A DNA stretch of 64,000 nt, from the NCBI RefSeq assembly GCF_901000735.1, contig NC_081547.1, positions 23,242,046 through 23,306,045 of the forward strand, in the 5' to 3' direction. Below the pieces are notes generated by a model, which worked only from the letters and a program-made list of their open reading frames with translations, was not told the origin of the DNA and did no database searches. Origin of the DNA: Corylus avellana. Taxonomy: Eukaryota > Streptophyta > Magnoliopsida > Fagales > Betulaceae. Positions 46,491 through 57,724 of the stretch are shown one piece after another (position 1 is the first letter of the stretch; each line of letters begins with the position of its first letter). The translations under genes were made by a program, and so were the position numbers.

Positions 46491-46590
46491 NNNNNNNNNN
46501 NNNNNNNNNNNNNNNNNNNNNNNNNNNNNNNNNNNNNNNNNNNNNNNNNNNNNNNNNNNNNNNNNNNNNNNNNNNNNNNNNNNNNNNNNN
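46491..46590. other. Assembly gap, 100 N (right border of contig B)
   Basis: Second breakpoint of the apparent inversion. Sequence beyond it runs parallel to A from about position 27970. Confidence 0.95.
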
Positions 46591-49033
46591 GGGGTTGGTT
46601 GAATAGGTATTTTACAGAAATTATGCCAAATTAAAAACTAAGCAACCACATAAAACAATCACCAAATATATGAAAGAAATAAATCAATCAACACAAAATT
46701 TGGTGATGAGGTGGAAACCTTTTGAAGAACTCAAAGGTAAAACCACTCCAGAATAACAAAACGCAAGAAACTCATTCACTATTTAGAAGAATTCAATTAC
46801 AAAAAGTACATACTTACAAAACTTTTGTAACTGACACTTCCTTGTAATGACAAGTGATTCATTTGGCTCTTACCGCAATAGTTCCAGAACCTCTAGGCAA
46901 TTCTTCTATTGAGCTTCCTCTTTCAATCCTGAAACTCTGGTGACTGCTGGCTTTTTGTGAAGCTTGTGTGGTCTAACAAAGAAAACTCTAAGAGAGATCA
47001 CTCAATAAAGGCTTAGGGATAAAAGAACTCTCTCTTAGCACACTGAAATATGGCCTTAGGGTCATATGAGAATTTGGCACTAAAGGCCCTTAAATAGACT
47101 TGGGAAAATCGGCTTGAAATCTGAAATTCGGTTTCCCAAATATAGAAGTTTTTATGTCAGCGTCCGGACCTATAAGTGAGCACGTCCAGATTTGACTAGG
47201 GTTTCATAGTTTCTCAACTGGCGCCACAGAATTTGCTTGCGAGTAAGCTTGCGAATGAATTATACTGCCAAACTGTGGATGAGCTTTGAAAATAACCAAC
47301 ACTGCCAACATCTCATTCGTACTTGGTATGGCACTGGCCATTGAACAAGCAACTCTGTCCACTTCAGAAAATGTCTCCAAATGACCTCGTTGAAACCAGG
47401 TATGGAATGAGCCATTGAATGAGTAACACTATGACCTTTTGACTATTTGAGCAATGTGGATCATCCAGACCTAGGTACAAAACTCGTCAGGGCCTTGATC
47501 AACACTTTGATGGTTTTATGCCTAAGTACAAAACTTAGCTTATCACTTTACAATTCAAATCAAAGTGTTTTGGACACTGAATTTACCAACCTAAAAACTA
47601 ACAAGGACATATCCTGGTATAGTTACCAAATGTTGACACGTTAGCTCCTTTTCAAATAAACGGTATAGACTAAAATCCACGGGGCTCCTACAAGCTTTAG
47701 CACAGAGTGATGCCGTTTTGGGTGGGTAAATTAAGTATAGTAAGTTATACCCTTATGTTAAAAATTCTCACAAAAATGGGAAAAAAACTTGCCATCTCTC
47801 TTTCCATGTTTTAGGCCGGCTCGTAGTGGTCGCGAAGGCACCATGACCTTCGCGAGGGGTGGGTCGCATAGGCCTTCAACCCCCCTTGTAGAAAGCTTGC
47901 AGAGCTCCACAATCCCCTCCGTGAAGGGTGGGTTGTGGAGGCTGCAACATTCGCCCCCAAATGGAGGGGTGGAGCTACATGCCGGCGACCAATGGGGGCA
48001 AGGTGAACCGATCAAGCAAGGTTAGGAGAAAAATAAATCTCATATACTATACTTTAAGCTTTGGACAATTTCAAAGCCTAATTATAGCAGGACATAATGA
48101 AGAACTCAACTGTAAAAAATCAACTTTAAAATCAAAAGTGTGTTTGCAAAAAGATTATGGAAAAAAAAAAAAAAAATACACATTCCCCCCCTCAAACTAC
48201 CACTCATTTGTCAATGTTCCCCTAAACTACCAATTGTGTCAATGTCTCCCTAAATTGCCAAAAAATGTCAAAATCCCTCCTAATGACAAAAATACCCTTA
48301 ATAAGAAGTTAAAAAAAGAAAAGGAAAAAAAAAAAAAAACACCTAGGGTTGGCTGTACCACCCCCTAGAGTGTAGTAGTGGTCGAAGTTTCGAGAGTGGC
48401 TGATGGGTGTGGTTCTCAAATCACCAAGTATGTGTACTTTTTCAAAAAAAAAAAAAAAAAAGGCCTAATAATTTAAGCTGTGTGGGTAAAGAGCTAAACA
48501 AATCCAAATCATGCATTCTCATGTAGAAGTTCTTTCTCTTCCAGACATATAAATTAACTTGTGTTCAATGGGATATTGAATATCTGAGACCACCAAAAAG
48601 AGACAAATATCAAGCCTGAGGCTTACGTGCTTTGCACCACAGGACATTATTATCTTCTAATGCAAAATTGATATTTCATACATAAATTTACTTTCATGAA
48701 TCAGTTACCCAGACTTCCAAAAATTCATACATTCCTACAAAGGCTTCGAAGAATAGAAATATGCAAGAACTAGACAAATTTTAAACCTTCCAGAAAAGAA
48801 GCATTTTAGACTAAAATGATAACATATGCAGTCTACCGAAGTTTTTCATTGCTAAGCACCCGATGAGACTTGAATGCATAACCTCAATGCCCATCCCCAT
48901 TCTTATGTGGGTGGAGGAGCCTAAAGGACATGGCACATGCAGTAGACCCAAGCTTGTAAACAACCTCAATCTTACACTACATTTAAAGGTGATGAAGGGA
49001 GCTGCATGAACACGTGATCTATATAAATAATAC
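46591..49033. repeat. Intron block of the second gene copy, parallel to 27970-30432
   Basis: Near-identical to A with small indels. For example, 46605 aligns with 27983, and the GC-rich stretch 47815-48000 aligns with 29150-29350. It is the intron upstream of the missing exons equivalent to 27357 and 27009. Confidence 0.75.
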
Positions 49034-49915
49034 CTTGTACCCAAAAAGCGTATCTTCATATGTCTCATAGGGACCAATAGTAACATCCAGCTTGGAGTCC
49101 TACGCCAAAAGGAACATAAGGTCAAAATATTTGGAGGTTCTTAACAGTTTCCAAATAAAGCAACATTAACAGTTAGAAAAAACCCTTATAAATAGCTGTT
49201 TCTAGAAACAGCAGTCTAGCAACTGCAAAGAACTGGATGCTATTCAGGGAATAGCTACACGAAGATTCAAGAATTGAGTCTTTTTGTGTTTCATATATCA
49301 TTGTATCCTTTCTCTTTTCCTATATCAACATATGTTTTACATTTTATTCTGGTTCTTCAATATTGGTCCAAATTTTTTACAAAAGTGGACATCATCTCCA
49401 AAGGGCGCTGGCTTGGCGCTTAAATTATCCAAAAACGATGGTCCTTTTTCTGGTCTAATCAACTACTAGTTCAAATCTCAAAGCATTCTTTCTTTTCTTT
49501 TTTCCTTTTAATGGGCTGAAAATCCAAAAGCATTTACATGCAGCTTTCCAAAACAAAGACATTGTGCTCCTTGTAATAATTTGAAATCACTTAGAAATAA
49601 ATAACTGGAAAGAATTTTAAGGTTACTTGTCATGAATTGCTGGATAAATATTCATATATAACAATAGTCTGACACAATTAAACTTCTATCAATTTTGACA
49701 ATTGATGTCCTCTGGAGCATTCTAACAGAACTTTACAGCGAATCAGTAATAACAGGTGAAAGAACCAATAAATCCATTAGAGAAGGATGAAGAACTAAAG
49801 AGTGTTTATCTTTGTGTGGGTGTGTGTGAGAGACAGGACAAAATATTTTACTTCTAGGAGACTTTCTGATGTAAAGGACAAAATCAAGAAGAAGATCAGA
49901 ATGTTAATACTTTAA

Positions 49916-50815
49916 GCCGGAGAGGCCGGAGGGAAGACTAACTCGTGTCAGACAACGCCGACGAGGCCTCTAGTGGTGGTCGCTGGTGCCATAGAACTGG
50001 TCGGCGATAAACCCAGTGCTCCGGCGGTCGAGATTAAGGACAGGGGGAGGTCTTTGCCAGTCCAGACTTCGCCGGAGGTAAAGTCTTTGAGTGCCGCTGG
50101 TGAGTCTCTTGAGTGGGCTGAGTCCGAGGAGGTGTATGGAGATGGAGGCTCGCCGGGGAAGGTGGTTCTGGGTAGCGGGGACGATGCCTTGTACCAGAGG
50201 CTGCCGGTGATGCCAGATATAGTAAATGAGGGTATTCTGGTGCCCTGGTCAGCCGGCGAAGTGACACAAGTTGACAGTCAGGCTAGTGAGGGTCTGGGTC
50301 AGATGCAAGAACAAGGGGATAAGGGCGGGTTGAATGTTTTCTGTTCCTTTTGGGATGGTGATCATTCTAATCTAGGATTCAGGTGCTCAGGTGTGACTGA
50401 GTCTCGAGGGGCTGGTCAGCTGGTAGCTATGAGTTCTGGAGGGGAAGGCAGTGTTGAAGCTAGGAGAATGGAAAGTGGGAAGGCAGGGGAGGGTGAAACA
50501 GAGAGGTCTTCGCCTTTGAACAGTTATGATCCTAATTCAGGGGGTGAGGCAGGGCACTCAGATTGGGTTATTCAGTGTGCAAATGAGATTTATCCGATAT
50601 TGGGAATTTCGTTCGTGGGCCATAAGATGCAGCTGTTAGCTTTGCTAAATTCCTTGGAAGAGGAGCGCCGCAATAATGGAATGGTAACTAATGCAAGTAG
50701 TGGCACTAAGGGGAAAAGGGAGATGAGGAATTTGGAGTGCTCGGTGAATTATGATGCTAGAAGTGGGAGCTCGACTAGGGGTAACAGGAAGGAGAGGGGG
50801 AATATCGGAGTTTAA
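49916..50815 (+). CDS. LINE ORF1, 5'-truncated
   Basis: An open frame of about 300 codons without an upstream ATG (in-frame stop at 49913). It ends LECSVNYDARSG... and TAA at 50813-50815. The last A of the stop is the first base of the ORF2 ATG (TAATG). The part present is Gly/Ser/Glu-rich; the RNA-binding and zinc-knuckle N-terminal region typical of plant L1 ORF1 is missing. ORF1 is the RNA-binding chaperone of the LINE particle. Confidence 0.65.
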   Translation, partial: AGEAGGKTNSCQTTPTRPLVVVAGAIELVGDKPSAPAVEIKDRGRSLPVQTSPEVKSLSAAGESLEWAESEEVYGDGGSPGKVVLGSGDDALYQRLPVMPDIVNEGILVPWSAGEVTQVDSQASEGLGQMQEQGDKGGLNVFCSFWDGDHSNLGFRCSGVTESRGAGQLVAMSSGGEGSVEARRMESGKAGEGETERSSPLNSYDPNSGGEAGHSDWVIQCANEIYPILGISFVGHKMQLLALLNSLEEERRNNGMVTNASSGTKGKREMRNLECSVNYDARSGSSTRGNRKERGNIGV

Positions 50816-53800
50816 TGAAGATAAGTATACTTTCTTGGAACGTAAGAGGGTTGAACAAGAGGGACAAGCGATTGAGGGTGAGTAATTTGCTTAGGGATTG
50901 GAATGCAGATGTTGTGTGCCTTCAAGAAACCAAGATACGGAGTATGTCTAGAAACATTGTTCGCAGTTTATGGAGGCGAAATCATGTGGATTGGTGTTGC
51001 TTGGATTCGAGAGGAGCATCGGGTGGAATTTTAATCATGTGGGATACTAGGGTGGTGGAGAAGATCGATGTCTGTATAGGGGAGTTTACCATGGCTGTGT
51101 CTTTTAAGAATGTGGTAGATCTCTCGGTGTGGGCATTCGCAGGAGTGTATGGTCCAAATCTTGATAGGGATAGAAGGTTACTTTGGGACGAGTTGGCTGG
51201 TGTTCTTAGTTGGTGGAACTTGCCATGGTGTGTAGGGGGAGATTTCAATGTTACTCGTTTCCCTAGTGAAAGATCAGGAGGAGCTAGTCTGGATTCTGCT
51301 ATGATGAGCTTCTCTGATTTTATTTCTGAACAAGGGCTTATGGACTTGCCTCTTGTAGGGGGTGCGTGCACTTGGTCAGTTTCTCAAGATCCTCCTCTAT
51401 GGTCTAGGATCGATCGGTTTCTTGTTTCTCCAGAATTGGAAGCTCGGTTTCCTGGGGTGAGGCAGAAGAGGCTTCCTCGTCTTTGCTCGGATCACTTTCC
51501 GATCATTCTTGAGTTGGGAGAGGTCTCCAAGGGGAAAAGGCCGTTCAGGTTTGAGAATATGTGGCTTAAGGCGGATGGGTTTGTTGATCTAGTGAAACAA
51601 TGGTGGGATTCTTATGAGTTCCAAGGCACGCCGAGCTTTGTTTTCGCTTGCAAGCTCAAGGCCCTGAAGTTGAACCTGAAGACATGGAATGAGGAAGTGT
51701 TTGGTAACATTGAGAGGAATAAGAGGGTGCTTCTTGAAGATCTTCGGGTGTTTGATGAGCACGAAGAAAGTAGGGCTTTGAATGAGGAGGAGCTAGCGAG
51801 GAAGGCCGAGGTTGTGAGAGAATTAGAGAAGTGTACTCTTATGGAGGAGATTAGTTGGAGACAAAAATCTAGAGTGTGTTGGTTGAAGGAAGGGGACAAG
51901 TGCACCAAATTCTTTCATTCCATTGCCAACTCTAATAGAAGATTTAATTCGATAGAGACGTTGATGATTGGGGATAACATGTGCTCGAATAAGGATGAGA
52001 TTAGTGAGCATATTGTCGATTTCTATCAAAAGCTTTTTACCGAGCAACACAATGGGAGGCCCTTGGTCGATGGTATCTCTTTGGACTCCATTTCGGAGGA
52101 AGAGGCTAGCTGGTTGGAAAGAGTCTTTGAAGAGGAAGAGGTTAAAAAGGTCGTGTTTAAGATGAATGGCAATAAGGCGTCGGGCCCCGATGGGTTTTCT
52201 TTGGCTTTCTTCCAAGTTTGTTGGGATGTGGTGAGGGAGGATATTATGAGGGTGTTTAGTGCTTTCCATGAGGGAGGGATGTTTGTAAAGAGCCTCAACG
52301 CTTCTTTCATTTCGCTTATTCCGAAGATTCCTGGTGCCACCAATCTCAAAGATTTCCGCCCGATTAGCCTTGTGGGAGGTATGTATAAAATTATTGCCAA
52401 GGTTTTAGCAAACAGATTGAAGGTTGTGTTGGATAAGATCATTTCCAAGTCGCAAAATGCCTTTATCAAAGGTAGACAGATTCTAGATCCCATATTGATT
52501 GCTAATGAATGCCTTGGTAGTAGGCTGAGATCTGGGGAGCCAGGGGTCATTTGCAAAATGGACTTGGAAAAAGCTTATGATAATGTGAATTGGGGCTTTT
52601 TGTTGTATGTGCTAAGGAGATGTGGTTTTGGAGGGGTTTGGTGTTCTTGGATTCAACATTGCATTTCCACGGTGCGGTTTTCGATTCTGGTAAATGGGTC
52701 TCCCGAAGGTTTTTTTAGCAGCTCCAAGGGTTTGAGACAAGGGGATCCTCTCTCTCCTTTGTTGTTTGTGTTTGTGATGGAGATAGTGAGTAGGATGATT
52801 TCGGCAGCGGTTCAGAGGGGGCTGTTAGAAGGCTTCAAAATCAGCAACACTACAGTCTCTCACCTTTTATTTGCCGATGACACCTTGATTTTCTGCAATG
52901 CCAGGCCTGCCCAGTTACGTTACCTGCGGTGTTTGTTTCTGTGGTTTGAAGCTGTTTCAGGGTTGAAGGTTAATTTGGCTAAAACGATGCTTATTCCGGT
53001 GGGGAATGTGGAGCACGTGGATATGCTAGCCGGTATCCTAGGGTGTGAGGCGGTTACCTTGCCAGTGAAGTATCTTGGTCTCCCATTGGGAGGCTCTTAT
53101 AAGTCCAAGCATATTTGGGATGAAGTTATTGAAAAGATTGAACACCGGTTAGCCAGTTGGAAAAGGTTGTATTTATCGAAAGGGGGCAGGGTCACCCTTA
53201 TCAAGAGTACCCTTGCTAATATGCCCACTTATTTTTTGTCTCTTTGCCATATTCCGGCGAGTGTTGCGAGGCGCATTGAGAAGCTTCAACGCAATTTTCT
53301 ATGGGGAGGGATAGGAGAAGAGTTTAAATACCACTTGGTGAAGTGGGCGCAGATTTGCACTCCGATCAAGGAAGGAGGGTTGGGTATTAGGAATCTAATG
53401 ATCTTCAACCGCGCTCTTTTAGGGAAGTGGTTGTGGCGTTATGGGTCGGAAAGAGATGCTTGGTGGAGAGTAGTGGTAGATGCGAAGTATGGAAGTTTAT
53501 GGGGAGGGTGGTGTTCTGCTGAGCCTGGAGGGACGTGTGGGGTGGGGTTATGGAAGAATATTAGGAAAGGGTGGGATACTTTCAAAGGCTTTACGAGATT
53601 TGAAGTGGGGGATGGGACCAGGATTAGCTTTTGGCATGATTGGTGGTGTGGAGATTCTGCTCTCAAGATAGCCTTCCCGATCCTTTTTAGTATTGCTTGT
53701 GCGAAGGATGCCTCAGTTGCGGATAACGTGGAGATGTTGGGTGGGTCCATTCAGTGGAATGTGAGTTTTTCCAGAGAGGCTCATGATTGGGAGGTGGAGG

Positions 53801-54450
53801 CCTTTGCCTCCTTTTTCCAGGTGTTACATTCTACTAGAGTAAGAAGAGGGTCGGAAGATAAGTTATGGTGGAACTCTTCCAAAAGAGGATCTTTCAAGGT
53901 CAAGTATCTCTTTTTCTCTTTGGCTTGTTCGGAAGGGAGGAGGTTTCCTTGGAAGAGGGTGTGGCGGACTCAGGCTCCCCCTAGGGCAGCGTTCTTTGTG
54001 TGGTTGGCAGCTTGGGGGAAAATTCTGACATTAGATAATCTCAGAAAGCGTAATGTGATTGTGGTGAACAGATGTTGGATGTGCAAGAAGAGTGAAGAGA
54101 CGGTGGATCATCTTCTTCTTCATTGTGAGGTGGCGTCTGCTTTGTGGAGTGCCTTTTTTGGCCGTTTTGGGTTATCATGGGTGATGCCTAGTCGGGTTTT
54201 CGAGTTGCTAGCCTGTTGGTGGTCTGCAGGAAGGGGGGGGAGTGCTGCAGTCTGGAAGATGGTGCCTATTTGCTTTTTTTGGTGTATATGGAGAGAGAGA
54301 AATAATAGGTGTTTCGAGGATGTGGAGAGGTCTATTGAGGACACTTTAGCCTATTGTTTCCATACTCTTTATCTCTGGACTGTAGCTTATGTTTCTCCGG
54401 TTCCGCTTAGCTATGTTGATTTCCTTGTACGCTTTTCCCCTTCTAGTTAG
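50815..54450 (+). CDS. LINE ORF2: endonuclease, reverse transcriptase, zinc knuckle (intact, 1211 aa)
   Basis: ATG at 50815. The AP-endonuclease domain is at about residues 1-230 (LSWNVRGLNK, LQETK, GGDFNV, SRIDRF, SDHFPIIL). RT is at about 480-760 (RPISLVGGMYKIIAKVLANR, LRQGDPLSPLLFVFVMEI, LLFADDTLIFC with the FADD catalytic pair near 686). The C-terminal zf-RVT region has CWMCKKSEETVDHLLLHC near 1086. No stop or frameshift. It nicks target DNA and reverse-transcribes LINE RNA there. It is the only LINE here with all ORF2 domains in one frame, so a possible source of activity in trans. Confidence 0.9.
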   Translation: MKISILSWNVRGLNKRDKRLRVSNLLRDWNADVVCLQETKIRSMSRNIVRSLWRRNHVDWCCLDSRGASGGILIMWDTRVVEKIDVCIGEFTMAVSFKNVVDLSVWAFAGVYGPNLDRDRRLLWDELAGVLSWWNLPWCVGGDFNVTRFPSERSGGASLDSAMMSFSDFISEQGLMDLPLVGGACTWSVSQDPPLWSRIDRFLVSPELEARFPGVRQKRLPRLCSDHFPIILELGEVSKGKRPFRFENMWLKADGFVDLVKQWWDSYEFQGTPSFVFACKLKALKLNLKTWNEEVFGNIERNKRVLLEDLRVFDEHEESRALNEEELARKAEVVRELEKCTLMEEISWRQKSRVCWLKEGDKCTKFFHSIANSNRRFNSIETLMIGDNMCSNKDEISEHIVDFYQKLFTEQHNGRPLVDGISLDSISEEEASWLERVFEEEEVKKVVFKMNGNKASGPDGFSLAFFQVCWDVVREDIMRVFSAFHEGGMFVKSLNASFISLIPKIPGATNLKDFRPISLVGGMYKIIAKVLANRLKVVLDKIISKSQNAFIKGRQILDPILIANECLGSRLRSGEPGVICKMDLEKAYDNVNWGFLLYVLRRCGFGGVWCSWIQHCISTVRFSILVNGSPEGFFSSSKGLRQGDPLSPLLFVFVMEIVSRMISAAVQRGLLEGFKISNTTVSHLLFADDTLIFCNARPAQLRYLRCLFLWFEAVSGLKVNLAKTMLIPVGNVEHVDMLAGILGCEAVTLPVKYLGLPLGGSYKSKHIWDEVIEKIEHRLASWKRLYLSKGGRVTLIKSTLANMPTYFLSLCHIPASVARRIEKLQRNFLWGGIGEEFKYHLVKWAQICTPIKEGGLGIRNLMIFNRALLGKWLWRYGSERDAWWRVVVDAKYGSLWGGWCSAEPGGTCGVGLWKNIRKGWDTFKGFTRFEVGDGTRISFWHDWWCGDSALKIAFPILFSIACAKDASVADNVEMLGGSIQWNVSFSREAHDWEVEAFASFFQVLHSTRVRRGSEDKLWWNSSKRGSFKVKYLFFSLACSEGRRFPWKRVWRTQAPPRAAFFVWLAAWGKILTLDNLRKRNVIVVNRCWMCKKSEETVDHLLLHCEVASALWSAFFGRFGLSWVMPSRVFELLACWWSAGRGGSAAVWKMVPICFFWCIWRERNNRCFEDVERSIEDTLAYCFHTLYLWTVAYVSPVPLSYVDFLVRFSPSS

Positions 54451-54533
54451 GTGTTCCTAGTTGTATACTTCCAGTGTACTTTGGGGCGCCCAACGCTTTT
54501 AATAATATCAGTACTTACCTATCAAAAAAAAAA

Positions 54534-55994
54534 TATTATATGTTTGTTAACATCAGCCATACTGCAGGCACGTGCATGAGCACATGCAGACACACACAAC
54601 ATAATAGATAAGTCTATGCACACCTTTCTTCTACTATCAACTGAACCCCTCATTTCATCCATTAAAAAACTTAGTACTGGTACAATTGTACTCTTTCAAA
54701 CTGTTATGATCAAGATTGAACTCTTTTTTTATCATTTAGATTACAAACTGTTTGCTGCGGTCTTAAAACTGCCAATGAACATTAGCCACACATCCAGGTT
54801 CAAGTTTGTTTTATACTCTAAACACGTTTTTTTGATAAGTAATAATGTATTAAAGAGCACAGAGGGGCGCAACCCAAGTACACAGAGAGCATCAGAACTG
54901 CCTTTGTGTTTATACTCTAAACACGTTTAAGATTGCTTAACATGCATCCAGGAGCATCAGAACTGCCTTTGTGTCCAGCAGGAATTTGTCACCATTCCCA
55001 AGTATCAATGACAATCACTATAAAATTCTCAATTAAGAAGTCATTTTCATCATGAGGTTGCACATCTTATTTCCTCCATAGAAACTATATCTCATCCAGA
55101 TGTACTCTGCTCATTCATATTAGCTGAATCTCCTCACCAATACGTTCTAGAAAGGTGCTTATTTAGTAAAGTTCCATTTACACTTTTAAGTCTCATAAGA
55201 CCATTTCAGCTATAGATAAGAAGTATGAGAATCAAGCATCCCTCCATCAGATCCCACGGTTATAAGGAGTCCATAATTTCTTCCTCTACAGTGTTATTAG
55301 CGCGTGGAGGAACAAAATTTGATTTGGAGGCAGCGTTAGCTGCTGTGACCATAACTGACACCTTTTGAGGAAGAAATTTGTTGGGTACACTCCACTCAAA
55401 TTAGTGGAGAAAGCAACAAAAATAGCATAAATTTTTCAGAATCATGTTTGTGGAGGAACATATAGGATATCATCATAGCACCTAGTAACATAAGATAGCG
55501 TACAGAGGACATCACATTAGAGGCTTTAGCTGTAGAATATTAACACATTTTACTATCTCGATTTCCTTAAAAGAAAAAATTGAAAGTTATCTGGTAGACA
55601 AAAGAAAATGAAAGTTCTGCGAAAAAGATAAATTAGGAGAAAAAGGAGGACAAGTTTTCCTTTCAACTAGCACAATCCCAGCACTAAAGAAGACTAGAAA
55701 AGAAATGACAAATCACAGAGGAACCTGTCAGCAGAGAAGGTGAAGCTCAAGAGGATGGAATTACAATAATACAAAAAAAGAGAGTCAACCATAAGACAAC
55801 TACTCTTGGTATCAAAAGTAGCTGTAACAGGCCATATGAATTGGCATTTACGAGAAAAACACCAAACAGATTAACTGTAAAATTCTCTGCAAGCCAAACT
55901 AGATTCAGCATACTTTCATACTGGTCAAATCACCACAAAAAGGTATAAAGGTCTTACACCAACAACAAAAGAAGCTTTTCATCTTTTGGTTCCT
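54534..55994. other. Non-coding stretch after the LINE
   Basis: AT-rich DNA with no exon of the host gene and no ORF of interest, apart from a short LINE tail at 54830-54908. It does not align with copy A. Confidence 0.5.
54830..54908 (-). mobile_element. 79-bp LINE 3' tail with 20-bp target duplication
   Basis: TTTATACTCTAAACACGTTT occurs at 54810-54829 and 54909-54928. The insert is T run, GATAAGTAATAATG..., AGGGGCGCAACCCAAGTACA, i.e. a reverse-complement LINE 3' end. It is followed by about 21 bp that are not LINE but copy a nearby genomic segment (54888-54909 equals 54953-54974). Confidence 0.75.
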
Positions 55995-56008
55995 AAAAAT
56001 TCGTGAAG

Positions 56009-56302
56009 GAGGTTTGGAGAATGGCCCCTTTGTGCCTTATGTGGACTATTTGGAGGGAGAGGAATGCTCGATGTTTCGAAGATAAGGAATTGACAATGGC
56101 GGAGCTCAGCAATAGGTTTCTCAATTTGTTTTTCCATTGGGCGGGTGTTTTGAACATTCCTCAAGTTTCTTCGATGCATCAATTTATAGATTTATGCTCT
56201 TCTTTTTATCTTTAAAGGGGTGTCTTTGTATACTTCCTGTGTACTTGGGTTGTGCCCCTCTGCGATTTTCAATGATATTCTTACTTATTTATCAAAAAAA
56301 AA
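56009..56302 (+). mobile_element. 5'-truncated LINE 3' end with target duplication
   Basis: It encodes the ORF2 C-terminus (VWRMAPLCLMWTIWRERNAR, CFEDKELTMAEL) and the standard 3' UTR ending TTATTTATC plus A run. It is flanked by AAAAATTCGTGAAG at 55995-56008 and about 56303-56316, a 14-bp duplication. Confidence 0.85.
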
Positions 56303-56338
56303 AAAAAATTCGTGAAGACTTATTAACATCTTTCATAT

Positions 56339-56438
56339 NNNNNNNNNNNNNNNNNNNNNNNNNNNNNNNNNNNNNNNNNNNNNNNNNNNNNNNNNNNNNN
56401 NNNNNNNNNNNNNNNNNNNNNNNNNNNNNNNNNNNNNN
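56339..56438. other. Assembly gap, 100 N
   Basis: It cuts a minus-strand copia element; the 3' part of that element is missing. Confidence 0.95.
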
Positions 56439-57330
56439 TCTAGCTTTTGAGTATGTCTGCTGAATCGCATTCCAAATATCCTTGGCAGTGGCCAAGAACA
56501 TACATGTGTCACTAATCTCAGGAATCATAGAATTCCACAGCCACGCCATAATCATGGAATCTTCTTCATCCCATGCTTCAAAATGAGGATCTCCTGGTTT
56601 CGGCCCCGTACCCATGAGATGGCTGATCTTTCCCTTTCCCTTCAGCACGATGCGGACAAGTTGAGACCATTTGACGTGCTTTTTCCATTCAGCCTATATG
56701 CTGCCAGGATATTTTGCAATTTGCTAGGTTGTTGGGATCGAACAATCTCCTCCGATTGTGCTGTAGCGGTCGTCTTTGCAGCCTCCGACATTCTTCACAA
56801 ACAATGATCTCTTGGCGATTAAGGCTGATCACTCGAAACGGAAACCACCAGCAATGAAAGGCTAGCAAAGGTAGAACTAAGAACGGAAACTGCTCTAAGA
56901 AATTTCAGCAATGAAGGCTAAACAGAAAAAGTGCAAAAATACTCTGTTTTTGAACTAAAAAACAGGGTAAAACAGAGTACAAAGAAGCAGCAGTATGGTC
57001 TCGGCAATGAATGCCTATGTGAAGAGGTTTTTAATCCCAGAAAAGAGCCTAAAGCTCTGATACAATGACACAAACTGAGAAACACTTCGTGGAAGAATTT
57101 TCTTCATTAATTTGAATAATACATAAAACGTTAACTATATACATCAACCCTAGCAGCAGAAAAGGAAAACTAACTAGGTTATTTCAGATCCCATGATTTA
57201 TGGGATATTCTAACAAAATAGGACACTAACCAAATCAGCCTAATTCTAGGAATACAGGCTGTTACAAAATTTCCTAAAATAGCTAACTATACACATATAG
57301 AATACAAGTCATTAAACACGTTTTCCCACA
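56439..57330 (-). mobile_element. Copia element 3, 5' LTR and start of gag only
   Basis: LTR 57330-57066 (265 bp; TGTGGGAAAACG ... TTTGTGTCA) is followed by a primer site close to TGGTATCAGAGC (57065-57053, two changes). It then has a gag frame (MLKGKGKISHLMGTGPKPGD, FLATAKDIWNAIQQTYSKAR). It is a different family from elements 1 and 2. It abuts relic copia sequence at 57331 and probably inserted into it; the gap removes the rest. Confidence 0.75.
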
Positions 57331-57698
57331 GGATCCATAGGAGTATCAACAAGTCAAGCACCCAACAATCAAGTTTCCTCGAGAATGTCAACTACATACT
57401 TCCTCTAAGAGAAGTTTATGCCTATCTTTGACCTTGCAACCTCAATTCCCAAGAAGTACCAAAGTTTACCCAATTCTTTGGTGTGAAAGCACAGAGAAGA
57501 AGTTAGAAAGAAGGGTTATTTTCATATTTCTGCAGCCCTCAATCCATTCCAAATATATAGGAGAATTAGGTACAAATGATTGGGAAAATATTCTGAAAGA
57601 CGAAAGCTGGTAGGGACAGCTGGCTATCTAGAATAGTACAGAATGTTCTAGCATTCTAACGTACATAAAATCGAAGCCTAGACCCCCCATCTTTTGCA
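57331..57698 (-). mobile_element. Copia relic segment, same as 37470-37834
   Basis: End of RT plus LTR, in the same orientation and order as the end of contig A, including about 35 bp of shared sequence beyond the LTR (…AAAATCGAAGCCTAGACCC…). It runs directly into the remnant exon of the second gene copy. Confidence 0.7.
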
Positions 57699-57724
57699 AT
57701 GTGGCATTTGTAAGTCAAGGGAAA

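Larger units (their letters stand above)
49914..54533 (+). mobile_element. L1-type LINE with intact ORF2, in an intron of the second copy
   Basis: Inserted after ...GTTAATACTTTA (49913), which corresponds to A near 34928. It contains a 5'-truncated ORF1, a complete ORF2 and a 3' UTR ending ACTTACCTATC plus ten A. Sequence right of the tail does not continue the A intron, so the target was deleted or rearranged. No clear target duplication was seen. It shares the 3' end with the other LINEs here. Confidence 0.85.

Noticed and set aside
37835..46590. Genuine chromosomal inversion as the first explanation
   Set aside because: Possible, but both breakpoints are unknown-size gaps and flipping restores collinearity exactly, so an orientation error is simpler.
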